Notes under the pieces: model-generated
The model's database searches: none
Told to the model about the DNA's origin: nothing
Seen by the model: only the letters and a program-made list of their open reading frames with translations
Part shown: positions 51,402-63,418 of the stretch, in pieces
How positions within the stretch are numbered: position 1 is the first letter of the stretch
Layout of the letters: each line of letters opens with the position of its first letter
Translations under genes and position numbers: made by a program
NCBI GenBank assembly: GCA_022605955.1
Contig: JAKCOZ010000001.1
Location: 35,823,646 to 35,887,645 of the forward strand
DNA from: Rallus limicola
Taxonomy: Eukaryota; Chordata; Aves; Gruiformes; Rallidae
DNA: 64,000 nt
Direction of reading: 5' to 3'

Positions 51402-54400
51402 CTGAGGATTGCATACATTATAGTAAATAAGGAGTACTGCAACAGAGAGGCCTGTTGCTGATTTCTCAGAATTGGCTAAAATAACCTGTAAGGACCCAAG
51501 TCGGAATTAAGAACTTGCCAGTTTACCAGGTAAACAGAAAATTGATCAGGAGTGTTTTAATGCAAGTGTGGTGGAAATTATTTCATTTTGCCAGCCTGAG
51601 CACAAACATGACCTTTGCCAAAGCACCCCTGCCAGGGAAGCTCTAAGCTCCCATGTTTCTGGCAAATCCTAGTGCAAGCAGTGAAGACCCCAAGCACCCA
51701 GCATTTCCCCGTTCCATAGAATTATTCATCCACAGTTTTGTTCCAATATTGCAGAGTCCACAGAAACCCTGGGAACAGCTCTCTCTAAAGGGCTTTCTAA
51801 TCATGTCTGGACTCCGAACTCCTGGGCTGGAGGACAAGGAAACTTGAATACTTGCAACCGACCCTCTGGAGTCTGTGTTTACTGACTCCCTGCTTGTCCC
51901 ACCCCAGAGCTGAGGAGCAGTCCTGGCTCCAGCCCCTGCTCAGCTGTTGCATTCACTGCTCAGTCCAAAAGCCAAGGCTGAGCCAGAAGCTAAGGAGCAA
52001 AGCGCTTTTAGGTTTCTTTGGAAATGTCTGATTTTGATACCCAGAAGAATAATGTTGATAGACTTCTATTAATAATTCTAGAATTCTTTGAATAATGCTT
52101 TTTCTGACTTCTGGTCATTCTGATTCATGGTGAAATCTGTCTTCAAGATCCAAAAGCAGTCTGAAAAATGAGATAGAGCAGAACACTTAGAGCAGGACCT
52201 TGAAGGATTTTAAGGATCTTTGTATGGATCATTACAACCAAGATGAGATAAACAAACGTGAGCCTGGAGAAATACCTGCTTTCATTAATGTTATTCCGAG
52301 TCACAAGACACAATCAAAATCAGTTTCTACAAGCCTGACATTCATAGGAAGGCACCTGCAGAGTTTTGGGCTCTCCTTTCTCTCTGCCCCACCATTTCCT
52401 CAGCACTGGGGGTGCAGCAGGAGTGAGGAGTGCAGCTCAGCAGCCCCTGATTCAGCATCAAGCTTACCCCACTCACATGGTCTACACCATAGAGATGGCA
52501 CAGCACTGCCCTTCTGATTGCTGCCATGGGGCAGAATAGTCAGTGTTCCCTCCTGTTTCTGCCACCCCATTATGTTTATTGAGTTTGGTCCATTTCTGTA
52601 CCTACCCTTGCATGCATGTGTGCATGTCCACAGAGGTGGTTTTGGATAGTCCATAGCACAAAAAGAGCAGCTGGAAGAGATAGTCACATGGCATGGTCAA
52701 CCAGCCATATAAAAGGGAAGGAATAATCTGAAGGGGTGGGAGAAGCTGGAGATGATGTCTCTGACAGTTGTGTATGGATGATTATTTGCTGGTATTACAG
52801 GGTTTCCAAAGATGGGAGACAGGAGACGTTTAGTTAGGGTCACATGCTTGTCTTCACTCCATCCTACTTCTTTTCTGTTCAGGTTTAGTCTGAGATGGAC
52901 TCAATTCTTTTGTCTTCAGGTTTATACCTAGGGATTTGTTGAAAACTAGGCTGAGAAAATTGTGTAGGAAGGTTTCATAGGCACTGGCACATGTAGAGAC
53001 AGGGAGGTGAGACCACCACAGCTCACAACTGGAGTGTGGTTTGAGCTAAGGCTGAAGGCACCAGCCACTGGGCATAGAGGAGGTCTGGGACTTCCCTGGG
53101 GTGGCTGCAAGAGAGAGTCTTTATAGATCTAAGGCCTATCTTATACATCCCATCTGCATTACATATGGTAAAGTCAGATTTGCAAGAAATTAAAGAGAAA
53201 AAAAAATTTAATATGGTTTGTTAGCTACAATGCTTTATGACTCTTCATTGAACCAGATGGAATGTTTAGGACATGAAAGAATGAATAAGATAATTTAATA
53301 AAAGAGTGGCATGCTCCTGGTGAGTGTCATCTGTTCTGGATTGTCCTGATTAAAATGAGTAAAAGCGTAAGTGCAGGAGGGGACAGACACGTGGTAACAG
53401 ATAAGACAGCAAAGGCTGACTTGCCTTACCTTGTCATGCCATGCAAATGAAAATAAAAGGAAAATATATTTTTGGGAAAAAAAAAGAATACAATACCCTT
53501 CTGCTGTGTTTATAGCAACGATGAATGTCTACACCTGACTGCTGGAGGTGGAGAAAGCACCGTTTTGGAAAGGTCCTTAGCAGACAACAGCTTTAAATAC
53601 CAGCAGAGAAGGGACATTCAGAAAACCACCAGTGCTTGCTGCTTGAAGAAGGCACAGTGCACTGTGAAATCTTCTCCCTTCTTCAGAGAGAAGCAAGCCA
53701 GTGTCAGAAACTGAGTACCACACTACCTACAACAGTGGATTTGGTCTGCAGCTCCTTTGTTGCTTTTTAATAACACAATAATTATATTCCCATATTGAAG
53801 TGTCACAGCAAAAAGAAACTTGAAGCACAAATTTAAATATGATTAGCTTGTTAGTGGTGGGTTTTAGGAGTCTTATTTTTTTCCCTCAGCTCCCATCCTA
53901 TTTTTTTTAAATTTCTCCAGGGCATGTCATATATAGTGAAAAATCTCAATGGAGGCCCACAGGTATCATTGCTGTTTAGTCAGACTTCAAATTGGGCTCT
54001 AATGGTTTTAGATAGAAGAGCAGATGGAGAGGGTTTGTTCACTAGTCGGTGCCCTTGCCTCAGAGTTCACCTCAAGTTGTTTTCAGAAATTCTCACTTCG
54101 CACACATTACTTATTTATATCATCACTTTTTTTTCCCACTTCATAGATAATTGCTACTTAATTGATACTGCCTTTATACAAGCCTCCACAATAGCAAGCA
54201 ACAAGACACGCTGCTAAATAGAGGAATCATTAATCTGTGTATATATTCTGGATTTCCTTTAAAGATGGGCTGGAAATAAGCAAAGTCATTAGTAGTTTGT
54301 TTGCAACAGTGTATTTATGAAAGCTCTATGGAGAATGTGTCAACAGTCAGTATGTAACAGAGCAATTAACACAGTACTTTTGTACTTTTGACTGTTAGCA

Positions 54401-55023
54401 TGGGAGTAAACAGAAGCAGATGTGAAGTGTTTGTGCCGTTAGTATTCACAGACTGTTCTGACATATGCAAATACAACTAATGCTTACAGAGCTTGCAACC
54501 CTTATTGTACCATGACCTTACTTACCAAACCCTGGGACAGGACTGCTGCATTTGCACACTTTCCTAATAATTATTAACAATACGTGGATACAACCTTTTT
54601 GTTCTTAAAGCATCACCGACTGCGATGGGAAAGCTTCACGGATAAATGGGTGGTTAATGTTATGCATACGTGGCATGGTTCAGACACTGGGTTTTTTCAG
54701 TGTAAATAGAGAGCAAATAATAAAAAAGTAATGAAAAAATATATATAGCAAGATAGAACAAGAATCACCTCAGAAATACTAGTTCGGATCTAATTACAAT
54801 TAAGCCCACTGGAGTTCAATGGTTAATACATGCATCGGATTTTGTGCATTTAGGACAGAGTTCAGAACGAGACCGTTCATTGACATAGTCTTAAAATATA
54901 CATCTTGCTCAAGCAACTCCAGTCAGGCTGTTAAAATAGGATGCCAACACTGAAATTTTTTTCTGCCCTGTATAAAAAAATAAAAATCACGTACTTGACC
55001 TAATAAAATCACCTGCATTCTGG

Positions 55024-55062
55024 AAAAAAAAAAAAAAAGAGATAGAAAAGAAAAAAAGAAGG
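55024..55062. repeat. Poly-A and purine-rich tract
   Basis: Fifteen A followed by GAGATAGAAAAGAAAAAAAG. No retroposon body precedes it. Confidence 0.85.
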
Positions 55063-55604
55063 CTTCTTGTGTTCAGTTATTTTTCATGTGAACTATATAT
55101 ATCTGATATACCTGGAGTTACTGCAGTGATTTTCATCTTCAAATGCTATCTTAAACCTAGCTATGTTACACAAGTGAAGGTCAGATGAGATTTTATTTTT
55201 CAATTTTCTCTTATGGATATGTCTTTCCAGAATAGGAATTAAACAAAGCTAAATAAAAGTACAGAATTTACAGTCATGTTTGGCATTATGTGGAAAATGT
55301 TTTGCTCTGAAAGAACACAATTCATAGAAAATATCACCAAAAAGAATATTGACAGGCCATTTCTTCAACCGTGTTTCCCTGTCTGAAAGCAGAAACAATG
55401 TTCCCTAACCACACTGCCTTTGTGTTATCTTTAAGATCATAGTGGCTCATGAAACTAAAATCCTCCTTTGGAAGTGAATATATGCTTGTTTCCATTTTGT
55501 TTTCCCCGCTGCACATCCGTTTCAGCAGGTCTCACCACACAATACTGCATTTCTCAACTGGACCCACGATTCTTCTTGGGCCATCTTCTCATTTTGTCTC
55601 TACC

Positions 55605-55660
55605 GAGGACTTGATGATCTTTAAATGTCTTTTCCAACCTTGTGATTCTGTGATTCTGTT
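55605..55660 (+). mobile_element. CR1 LINE 3' tail fragment
   Basis: GAGGACTTGATGATCTTTAA, then GTCTTTTCCAACC and TTGTGATTCTGTGATTCTG: the last ~55 bases of a CR1 with two tail octamers. The preceding sequence is not CR1, so this is an extreme 5' truncation. Confidence 0.85.
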
Positions 55661-58190
55661 AAAGGCCCGTGGTAGCATTACCAGGGAGCAGAGGCTGGGG
55701 CATCACTACTCCCCAGCATGCAGAGACAGGAGGGCACAGGGCTGGGAGCTCAGAGCAACAGCCCCGGAGCTATCCACTTCGGGATGCTGCGCAGGACCCT
55801 GGGAAGGTGTTCCTGCAGCTGACATCTGGGATGCTGTCAGTCTCAAGTCCTTAGTTTCAAATAGACTATCCTTCTGTCTTCACTGTTGTAAAGAAGGTTT
55901 TTTGCTGCATTACTGCCACTAGTGGAGATACTTTCCTTAAAATACTTCATTTGTGTATTTGGGATTTCTTGACTTGTCAAGATTGTAGGGACAGGCTGAG
56001 TTTTTGAAGGCTTTGAGTTATTTGGATTCTTGGTAAAGTAGAGAGGGCATTAAAGATGTTTAGAGCTTTTCCTTAGCAGGAGTTTTAGTTCAGTGTTATG
56101 GAAATCTGTTTTCTCTTCCATTTTTTTCTTATTAATTCAGGTTGCTGATAATATTGGAGGTACCTGGAAAGGTCAGTTTTTCAGGAGGCTGGAGCTGTTT
56201 TCTCAGATTTCTTTTGATTCTGAGGGCTTTTTTACGTGGTTTCCACACCTGAAAAGCACAGGTGCTACAATTAATCGCAGACATTTAACTTCTCATTCAG
56301 AAAGCTATGTGAAATAATCATTATCATAGCTTTCCATTTTTCTTGGCTGCCTTTTTTATTAATTTGAAAGGTACCACTTGCTAAATAAACAGCGAGCTCT
56401 GAAGAAATGAAGACCGGGGGTGTGATGGCTAGTAAAGTTGGTTAAAATAAATGTCATTCAGTATTACTTTGCTTTTCACTGCCTTATCCCTAAAATCGGA
56501 CCACTGTCTAAATTGCAGAAGCATTTTGAAGTAAATATTTATACTGTAAGCAGTCAAGGATATTGTATACTGTTGTGAGCTAATGCCAAAGCAAATACAG
56601 TAGATGAGTTTATCTGGGCCCTTTAGTCCCAATGCGTCCCCGGGGTTTGAGCTGTTCTACCAAGCACCGAGCCTGAGAGTGACTTTCCTCCAGGTTTCTG
56701 GTTCATCTCATCAATCCGCTTGCGTATCTAAATAATCATTTGTCCACAGCTGCAGGCAATCAGCATTTTGTGCATACAATGTAGACTCCCAAGCCAAATT
56801 ATGAGATAATGAAAATACATGTAATTACATGTTGGTGTGCTAGTCTAAATATAATTTACACTTGGGAGAAAGGAAAGAAGAAAAGATAGTAACAGGTGAA
56901 TAAGAAAACAAAGAAATGCATTTTAGGAATCTTTCCTGATCTTGTTTTTCAGTAAACTAGGTATACTCATTTATGGTGTGTTTACTTAAGTGGCTATTTG
57001 TGAATTAATGCGTTCAGCTCCGTTTGAGGAAGTACCCAACAGCCCATGATTTCCACTGTGTTTAGCTGAACATTTTGGTGGGAAAAGTCAAATTTGTGCA
57101 TTGTGATTGCCAGTATGTTTTCATATCAGTGCAGAATTCTGAAGACTTGCCATGGAATTTTTATATAAAAAGCCACACAGAAATACTTCCTTCTGCAGCT
57201 TCTGTGTCCTGTTATTTATTCCCTTTAAAAGATTTGGATCATTTTTGCTTTGCAGGTGTGAGGTACCTGACAATGATTTTATTTTCATTTAAAATGCATC
57301 ATCCACCACCTTCGAGACAGCCATCGCCAAGTCACCATGAAAAATTGTCCTGGGACAATCCCATATGCCTAATTGCAAGGTGCTCTGACAGCCCTTTTTA
57401 ATGTGTCTTACTTTAAAGACCCCCAATTTTCATTGAAGCACAGGGTATAATCCCACACTTCTTCCACACTTTCTTTAGCAGTATCTGTGCAGTGCTCTCT
57501 AGAGCAGACAAGCCCAAATTCGTGTCTGGGAAAATGACTCAGCCTGGATACTCAAGAGACTCATGCTGTGAAATGCCCGTATCAAACCATGCAGCAGCCA
57601 TTTGGCCTCCTGGCAACAATGGCTTATCACAGTGATGTTGTGTACCTGTCTCAGATCCAGTGACCCTACTTGCAGGCTTGGGATGAGAAGGAACTTGGTA
57701 GGTTTAAAGAAGCTGCCATGTCTCTGAACGTTATTTGATTTTATTATTGCTGATGAACCCTTGGCATTCTCTGAAAGAACTGTTTTAGACAGAGGTGCAT
57801 ACTCATTCCCAATGCCTTGATCTTTCAACCCTTGTCTGACTAACCTCAAATTATTCTGTTTTATAATTTCTCTTGTTAAAAGTTGAAATTCAGCATTTGG
57901 AATGCTTGACCCAGAAAAATGTATCTGCTACTATAAAGAGTTGATAGCGAAACCTTTTCTCAAAGAACTGCTTTTTACATCATAGGAAAGATAACTTTTG
58001 GGACCAAATGCATAGGCACAGTTAATATATATACACCTAACAGTGTCATAATGAAAAATAACACACAGAGTGGTCATAATGAAACATTATTGGTTTGGTT
58101 TTAGTTTTGGGTATAGGAATTCACTTAATGTCTTCTTTTCTTTTACTTTTTCTTATGCAGCTTTTTGAAAGAAATTTGAGAAATTCAATT
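55661..58190. other. Unique non-coding DNA
   Basis: No gene recognised. The minus-strand open frame 57499-57849 (116 codons) has only weak splice-like edges and no family motif. Confidence 0.5.
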
Positions 58191-58277
58191 TCACAGAATC
58201 ACAGAATCATAGGGGTTGGAAGGGGCCTGAAGAGATCATCAGGTCCAACCCCCCTGCCAAAGCAGGTTCCTTAGGAC
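58191..58277 (-). mobile_element. CR1 LINE 3' end, minus strand
   Basis: Plus-strand TCACAGAATCACAGAATCAT, then GGGGTTGGAAGGGGCCTGA and CCCCCCTGCCAAAGCAGGTT, up to TAGGACA, is the reverse complement of the 3' ends of the 18 and 40 kb copies. Only the last ~87 bases are present. Confidence 0.93.
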
Positions 58278-58664
58278 AGAAAGGAATTTACAGTCATGTT
58301 ACCTACATAAAAATCTGTATTTGTTGGTTTTTTCCCTTAACATTGCTTTTTGATTTTTATTAAAATTTCACCATTAAATTAAATAAATTTATTTTATTGT
58401 GTTTTTTTTTAAATTAAATCTATAACTTGAAGAATTCAGATGCACTGAACTCCATTTTACAATTATTTTATATTTGAAATGGCAGTTCTATAAACTTTAG
58501 GATAATACTTGGGATTTCTTGCAGACTTTCCCATTTTCATCATTAAATACATTTTCAGTGACAAATACTTTTCTCTGACACCAAACTTAGTATAATTCAT
58601 TACTTCAAATTGTGTGAATACAGGACGAGATTCTGTTCCTGCCTTTATTTACTACATAAAATAC
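58278..58664. other. Unique AT-rich non-coding DNA
   Basis: Nothing recognisable; it includes T-rich runs around 58400. Confidence 0.5.
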
Positions 58665-58749
58665 CTGGAGCGGCATTAAAAGCCTTCATTATACTGGAAG
58701 TTTCCCTGCAGCATACAGCCAGCCACAAAACAGATGTCTGGAGGCATCT
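58665..58749 (-). other. Candidate exon B (85 nt)
   Basis: On the minus strand a long pyrimidine stretch ends in CCTTCATCCTTGCAG directly before 58749, a strong acceptor. GCTCCAG|GTATTT at 58665/58664 is a usable donor. Two of three phases are closed near the 3' end and one is open throughout. Entered in the phase left by candidate exon A, the first codon completed at the junction is TGA. It could be a 3'-UTR-bearing exon, a non-coding RNA exon, or chance. Confidence 0.25.
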
Positions 58750-58954
58750 CTGCAAGGATGAAGGTGGGGAAACAGATGAGACTACGGGGTAGGATACCAT
58801 GGGGATAATGCTACAGAGCTTAGGACTTCCATAAGAGGTTGCTATCATATAGATATTTTCTGTTTGTTGCCAGGAACCATAAGCACATCAGGAACAGTGG
58901 GCTTAAAAGTATCTGCCTTTCCACTTAGGTCCTGTGTGCTGAGTAAGAGCTTAC

Positions 58955-59196
58955 CAAGATCGTGTAAAATCTCTATCACTGAATATTTTTAGCAGGACTG
59001 GATATTCCAGAGTGATTAGCTGAAGCTCCACCGCAGCTGCTAGACTTGCAAGAGGAATTAGTTCCTCATTAAGCAATGATGTTAGATGATCCTGCAGCCT
59101 CTTCTGAGCACAGAGAAAATAAGAGAGGAAAACTGTTTCTTTGTGGAAGCTCTTCCAACTGGTCAGAGCCTGTTCAGTGTTGTCCTCAAGCTGACT
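58955..59196 (-). other. Candidate exon A (242 nt, unidentified)
   Basis: The minus-strand acceptor ATGTTTTTTCAG (ending 59197) is preceded by about 50 T-rich bases, and the donor TTG|GTAAGC lies at 58955/58954. Between them one frame is open for 80 codons plus two bases. It is leucine-rich and amphipathic, beginning SQLEDNTEQALTSW and ending near YPVLLKIFSDRD, as in helical proteins. I cannot assign a family. In-frame stops flank the segment on the intron side. Open stretches of this length also arise by chance, and splicing to the nearest downstream candidate (58749) makes a stop codon. Confidence 0.3.
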
Positions 59197-60979
59197 CTGA
59201 AAAAACATTACAATGAACAAAAGGACATGGAGCTAATGAAAAAACATGGACTTCATGGAGGAATTTTGGGATATGTTAATCCCAGACTTCAGTTATTAGC
59301 TTGACTACTCAGCATGGTCCCTTTGGTCCTCTTTGGGCCTCAGAGGCTTTTTTTTTTTTAAATTGGGTCATCAGTATGCACATAGCTGTGTTGAGCAGTG
59401 GAGACATCCCCGGTGCACACACCCAGTGGGGACAAAGCTAGCCAGGGGACCAGGCTATGTGCAATATCCCTAAGATAAGAGCATCACCTTTGCTCAACTT
59501 CTGTGGACGTGCTCCTAGGCCTGCTGTGGCTGGGCTTCAGCAGGGAGCCATGGGTTCACCAGAGATCCTTCTCTCATGTGTCTGATGAGTACTTAATTGT
59601 TCCATATAAAGCATAACTCTTTCTACTTTTATGAGGATGAAAGGACCCCAGTTATCTTTTTTACTCTGTTCCCACACTTGACAGATACAAAGTTCAGTGG
59701 CACCAAATGTTCAAGGAGGGGGGTTCTTTCAGGAATGAAATCTTTTTCTTTTAATTCTAAATGTTTTAGATTTTTTTTCTTTAAATGTCTGATTTTTTCT
59801 TCTCAGTTCATTTATGGTCACCTAAAAATTTTCAGATTAGCATAGGTACATGCTATGCTCAACAAACCATGACAGCATCACAGGTGCAAGGTCTGGAGAT
59901 TTATATTTTGCAAAAACAGGTTTATGATATAAATTTATTTAAATTTCTTTCTTCTTGTAAAGAAAGGCAAAGCTTGGGACTGCTGAACATTAAACCAAGA
60001 TAATAATACAATAAAATCACAGAGATTGGTTGAGTCTCGAGACATGACATAAGATACAGATCCAACAGGACAGCAAAATAAGCTCTGAGCCAAATACTCT
60101 ACACAGACTTGTCATATACGATAATCTGTGCCTGTACATTTTAGACACATTAAAGGGAGGCAAAGTATCAGTACCTTCAATTTGCAGATGGGGACCTAAG
60201 GTTCAAAAGGGAAATGAAACAATGAGACTTGTCCTTTTCACAGAGCAGAGACTCCAAGTCTCCTGAATGTGGATTTCCGCGTTCAAGCACCCATTTTTCA
60301 GTCTGCAGGTCTGGGGCAGAGCCCGGGGCAGGTCCATAACCACCTCAGACCTCTGTAATTCTGCTGACTCATCAACACAAGTATGCCTGCAAAGACTCCA
60401 AACATCACAATGCAGGAAAAATACCACAGGAAAAAAGTTCTTTTTCTTGCTGCATCCCATGTAGGGAAAACTCCTTTTGCTGATGCAAGTTCATCTTCCC
60501 CACGGTGCTGGTGTTGGTATGTGGTATATATGGCTGGACCACAGATCACCAGGCCATGTGGATACTTGGTTCCTGCAATGCAGCTTTGTGGGATTCTGCC
60601 CCATACACTGATGCAAACAGCTAGATCAGCTACATTTCTGTCTTCCCCAAAGTGTCTGCCAGCTCTTTCACCAAAAATTACCACCCTACACTAGCGAAGA
60701 AAGAGTCAGGTGTGCACACTTAAACACAGCTGCTGTAGTTCCATCCAGAAAAACAGCACAGGCTTGTCCTTATTTATAGTTTAAACTAATATACTTGACT
60801 GTGTGCAGGACTGTCTGAAGTGCAATCATTCCCTTTTGACATCCCTTTTATAAAGACAGTAAATGCCCTAAGCAGGGCAAAACTGCAAGCTAAGGCAGTA
60901 TTGCATTTACCTCTGCAAGAGGTGAAGTCAGTGAATATGTGCATAAATTCAATAATTTTCAACCAGCTGAGCCAAATAA
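59197..60979. other. Unique non-coding DNA
   Basis: No identified gene. A 128-codon minus-strand open frame at 60298-60684 includes a hydrophobic stretch (FFLWYFSCIVMFGVFAGILV) but has no family resemblance. A pyrimidine-rich acceptor-like site (GGAGTCTTTGCAG) sits in the same area on the minus strand. Neither is enough to call an exon. Confidence 0.45.
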
Positions 60980-61690
60980 AATTGAAACATTTGAGAGAAA
61001 GAGATGAAGCAATAGCAGAGATGTTATTTCCAGAAACTTCTGGAGCCTAAGGGAAGTCCTAGAAGGCTACAAGAGTCCCACTGTTGTGGTGTCATGGCCA
61101 TCTTTAAAGGAGGGGAAAGAGGTTGTAAAATAAGAAACTTAGTTACAAAGAGGCAATTTGACTTCAGGGACAAAAGAAAACCCTTTGGCACAAATAAGCA
61201 AGCAAATTATGAGTAAATAGCTTGAAAGTACTGAGGATCAATAACAACCAGTATGGATTTGTCAAAAGTGAATAAACTCAAACCGTTCTAATTACTCTGT
61301 GTGACAACGTAAAACAGCAGAGGAGACGGGATGTCATGTATCTTAACTTTAGGAGGGCTTTTTGAAACTTAACTTCACATAATAATCTCAAAAGCAAGAT
61401 AGGAAAACATTGCATTTCATGAAGCTGCTATGTGACAAGTGAATGACTGTACTCAAAGAGTACTTATTAGTGGTTGGCTGTCAGGACTGGAGGGATGTGT
61501 GGAGTGTACTCGCACAGTGGTCTGTCTTGTTCTGTTGATTTTCGGTATTTTCAGTAATAACTTAGGTGACAGAAGAGAGAGGTTGCTTATTAAACCTGCA
61601 GACCACACCATGCAGGAAGCACCATAAGGGTGCTGGAGAACAGGAGAATGAATACAAGAGTATTTTGACAAATTGGAAAAATTCCAGTAA
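60980..61690 (+). mobile_element. Ancient CR1 relic, reverse-transcriptase core of ORF2
   Basis: The plus strand shows, in order: LRERDEAIAE (about 60990), QYGFVK (61249-61266, matching the QHGFVK block), YLNFRRAF (about 61339-61362, motif A with the catalytic Asp replaced by Asn and a stop just after), QRVLISGWLSGLEG (from about 61454), and LLIKPADHT (about 61583-61609), which is motif C (FADDT) with its second Asp replaced by His. Frameshifts separate motif A from motif C. Catalytic changes plus stops show a long-dead copy. Same old lineage type as the 21 kb relic but opposite orientation. Confidence 0.8.
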
Positions 61691-63264
61691 CGCCATGTTT
61701 TTTGTGGAGTTCAGTGTCCACTTTCATCTCTGTTAAAGCTTATTATCGGTATTAAAGTAACAATTTTATTTTCACCCAGTTCATTTATTGGAGTTGTGGC
61801 TGCTTCCAGTGCAAAATAGAAACACGCACTGTTCCTGTACCCTGAAATGACTCGGGAGTTGTAGACAAAAGTCATGAGTATTTATAAATCTAGACTTCAG
61901 ATCATTTTCTTAATCTTTGATAATTTCACATTCCAAGTCAAAATAAGACTGTAGACTATATCTGTAGGAGTATGTGAAGCTAAATGGCATAAATTCAGCC
62001 TCATGCTTCAGTGCCTCAGTGCATACCTTAGGTATAAATACTCTTCATAAAGGCCTCCTGTACAGCATCACTAAATTATATAAACTTGATAAATGTGGAA
62101 TCAATGTGTGTTCAATTTAGCAACTTGACAAACCTTGGCACCATGCTACACATATTATTTGTATCACACCATTCTAAGAAACATGCTTTTTAAAAAATAA
62201 TTTTCCTAAGTAATGTGAATCACTAGCCTGAAAATAAATATGGAGATCCTCAGTGGGTCCTTGATGCCTCCATTTTCATTAGGAACTTTAACATTTATCT
62301 CTTTGTTTTATGCCTGTTACATAGAATTATAGTCACCCTGGAGACATTAGATTAGGGATTATAAAATCAATGTGGTGTAAAACCATTGTTCCAGCACTTT
62401 CAAGCCATCCCCTCAGAATGAGAAAAGGGCAGCTGGACCCCAATCCACCGTGTGGGACAACATTGCCCAGATGAACGATCTCTTTAGGAACTGCTAACTT
62501 GACAGCCTGGGTAAAGTTAGATAAGGGGTGATATTACTGTTCACAGAGATATAAATAATTATTCAGCTCACCAAGCAAGGTAGCACTGCACCCTGCAGGA
62601 CCTAAACCAGACAGCTCAGTATGAGCCAAAAAGCACTGAATTCACTGCCAGTTTATTCAGCTTAATTAAGAATACAGACTTGGTCAGGTATAGTTGACTT
62701 TCCTTAAAAAAGAATAATTAGAACTGGCAGCATCTGGAATGATTACATTCTTACAAGGTCTCATATTCCTATGTACATAAATGCACTCTTTTTGTGGGAT
62801 ATAAATATTCATTTTAAATCCAGTGACTATTTCCAATGTATTGTGTTTAAGAGATGGCTGAAAAGACTGACTTGAAATAACTGCTCACCCATGAAACAAG
62901 TGTAGGCTGAAATCTTTATCAGGTTAAGTAACAGTGTTGCTTTTTAACCCACCAGATCACACAGCTTGACTTTTTCTACTCACCTCTGGAAACAGGCAAA
63001 AGTGGTAAATCACCCCATGGAAAACCATACCTTTATAGTCTCTGTCCTACTTCATATAGCAAAGTTTTGGATAATCCATATATTTTATATAAATATATGC
63101 TTATCCAAAACAGTTTAAAAAAAGTCCCAGCTTTTCTGAGAGCTATTCTGTGAATCTTTACTGACATACACCTAAATATAACAAGCTGATTCAAATAACC
63201 TGATTTATTTCTGTTACCAATAGCTAAAAACATCGTGAACCCAAGAGCAAAGTTAAGAGTAGTT
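61691..63264. other. Unique non-coding DNA
   Basis: No gene or classified repeat recognised. Confidence 0.55.
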
Positions 63265-63418
63265 CCACAGAGTCATAGAACCACTTATGTTGGAAAAGAC
63301 CCTCAAGATCATTGAGTCCAACTGTAAATCTAGCTCTGCCAACTCCACCAGTTAACCATGTCCCTAAATGCTATGTCAACACAGCTTTTAAATACCTCCA
63401 GGTATCGTGATTTTCCAA
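63265..63418 (-). mobile_element. CR1 LINE 3' end, minus strand, older subfamily
   Basis: The plus strand reads CACAGAGTCATAGAACCACT, TTGGAAAAGACCCTCAAGAT, CATTGAGTCCAACTGTAAA, and later CCATGTCCCTAAATGC and TTTTAAATACCTCCAGGTAT. This is the reverse complement of a CR1 3' UTR of an older type than the 58 kb copy. Only the 3' ~150 bases remain. Confidence 0.9.

Larger units (their letters stand above)
48713..55604. other. Unique non-coding DNA
   Basis: No gene or classified interspersed repeat is recognised in about 6.9 kb. Simple sequence includes a CAAAA/CAAC-rich tract at 51350-51401 and an A15 run with purine-rich sequence at 55024-55062. The open frame 52200-52517 shows no family motif. 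Confidence 0.5.

Noticed and set aside
55913..55927. CCACTAGTGG considered as a further CTCF-type site
   Set aside because: It is a short palindrome that breaks the consensus after the AG (GTGGAG instead of GATGGC-like).
60298..60684. 128-codon minus-strand frame with a hydrophobic segment
   Set aside because: The opposite strand is also open, no family motif is visible, and only one weak acceptor-like site overlaps it.
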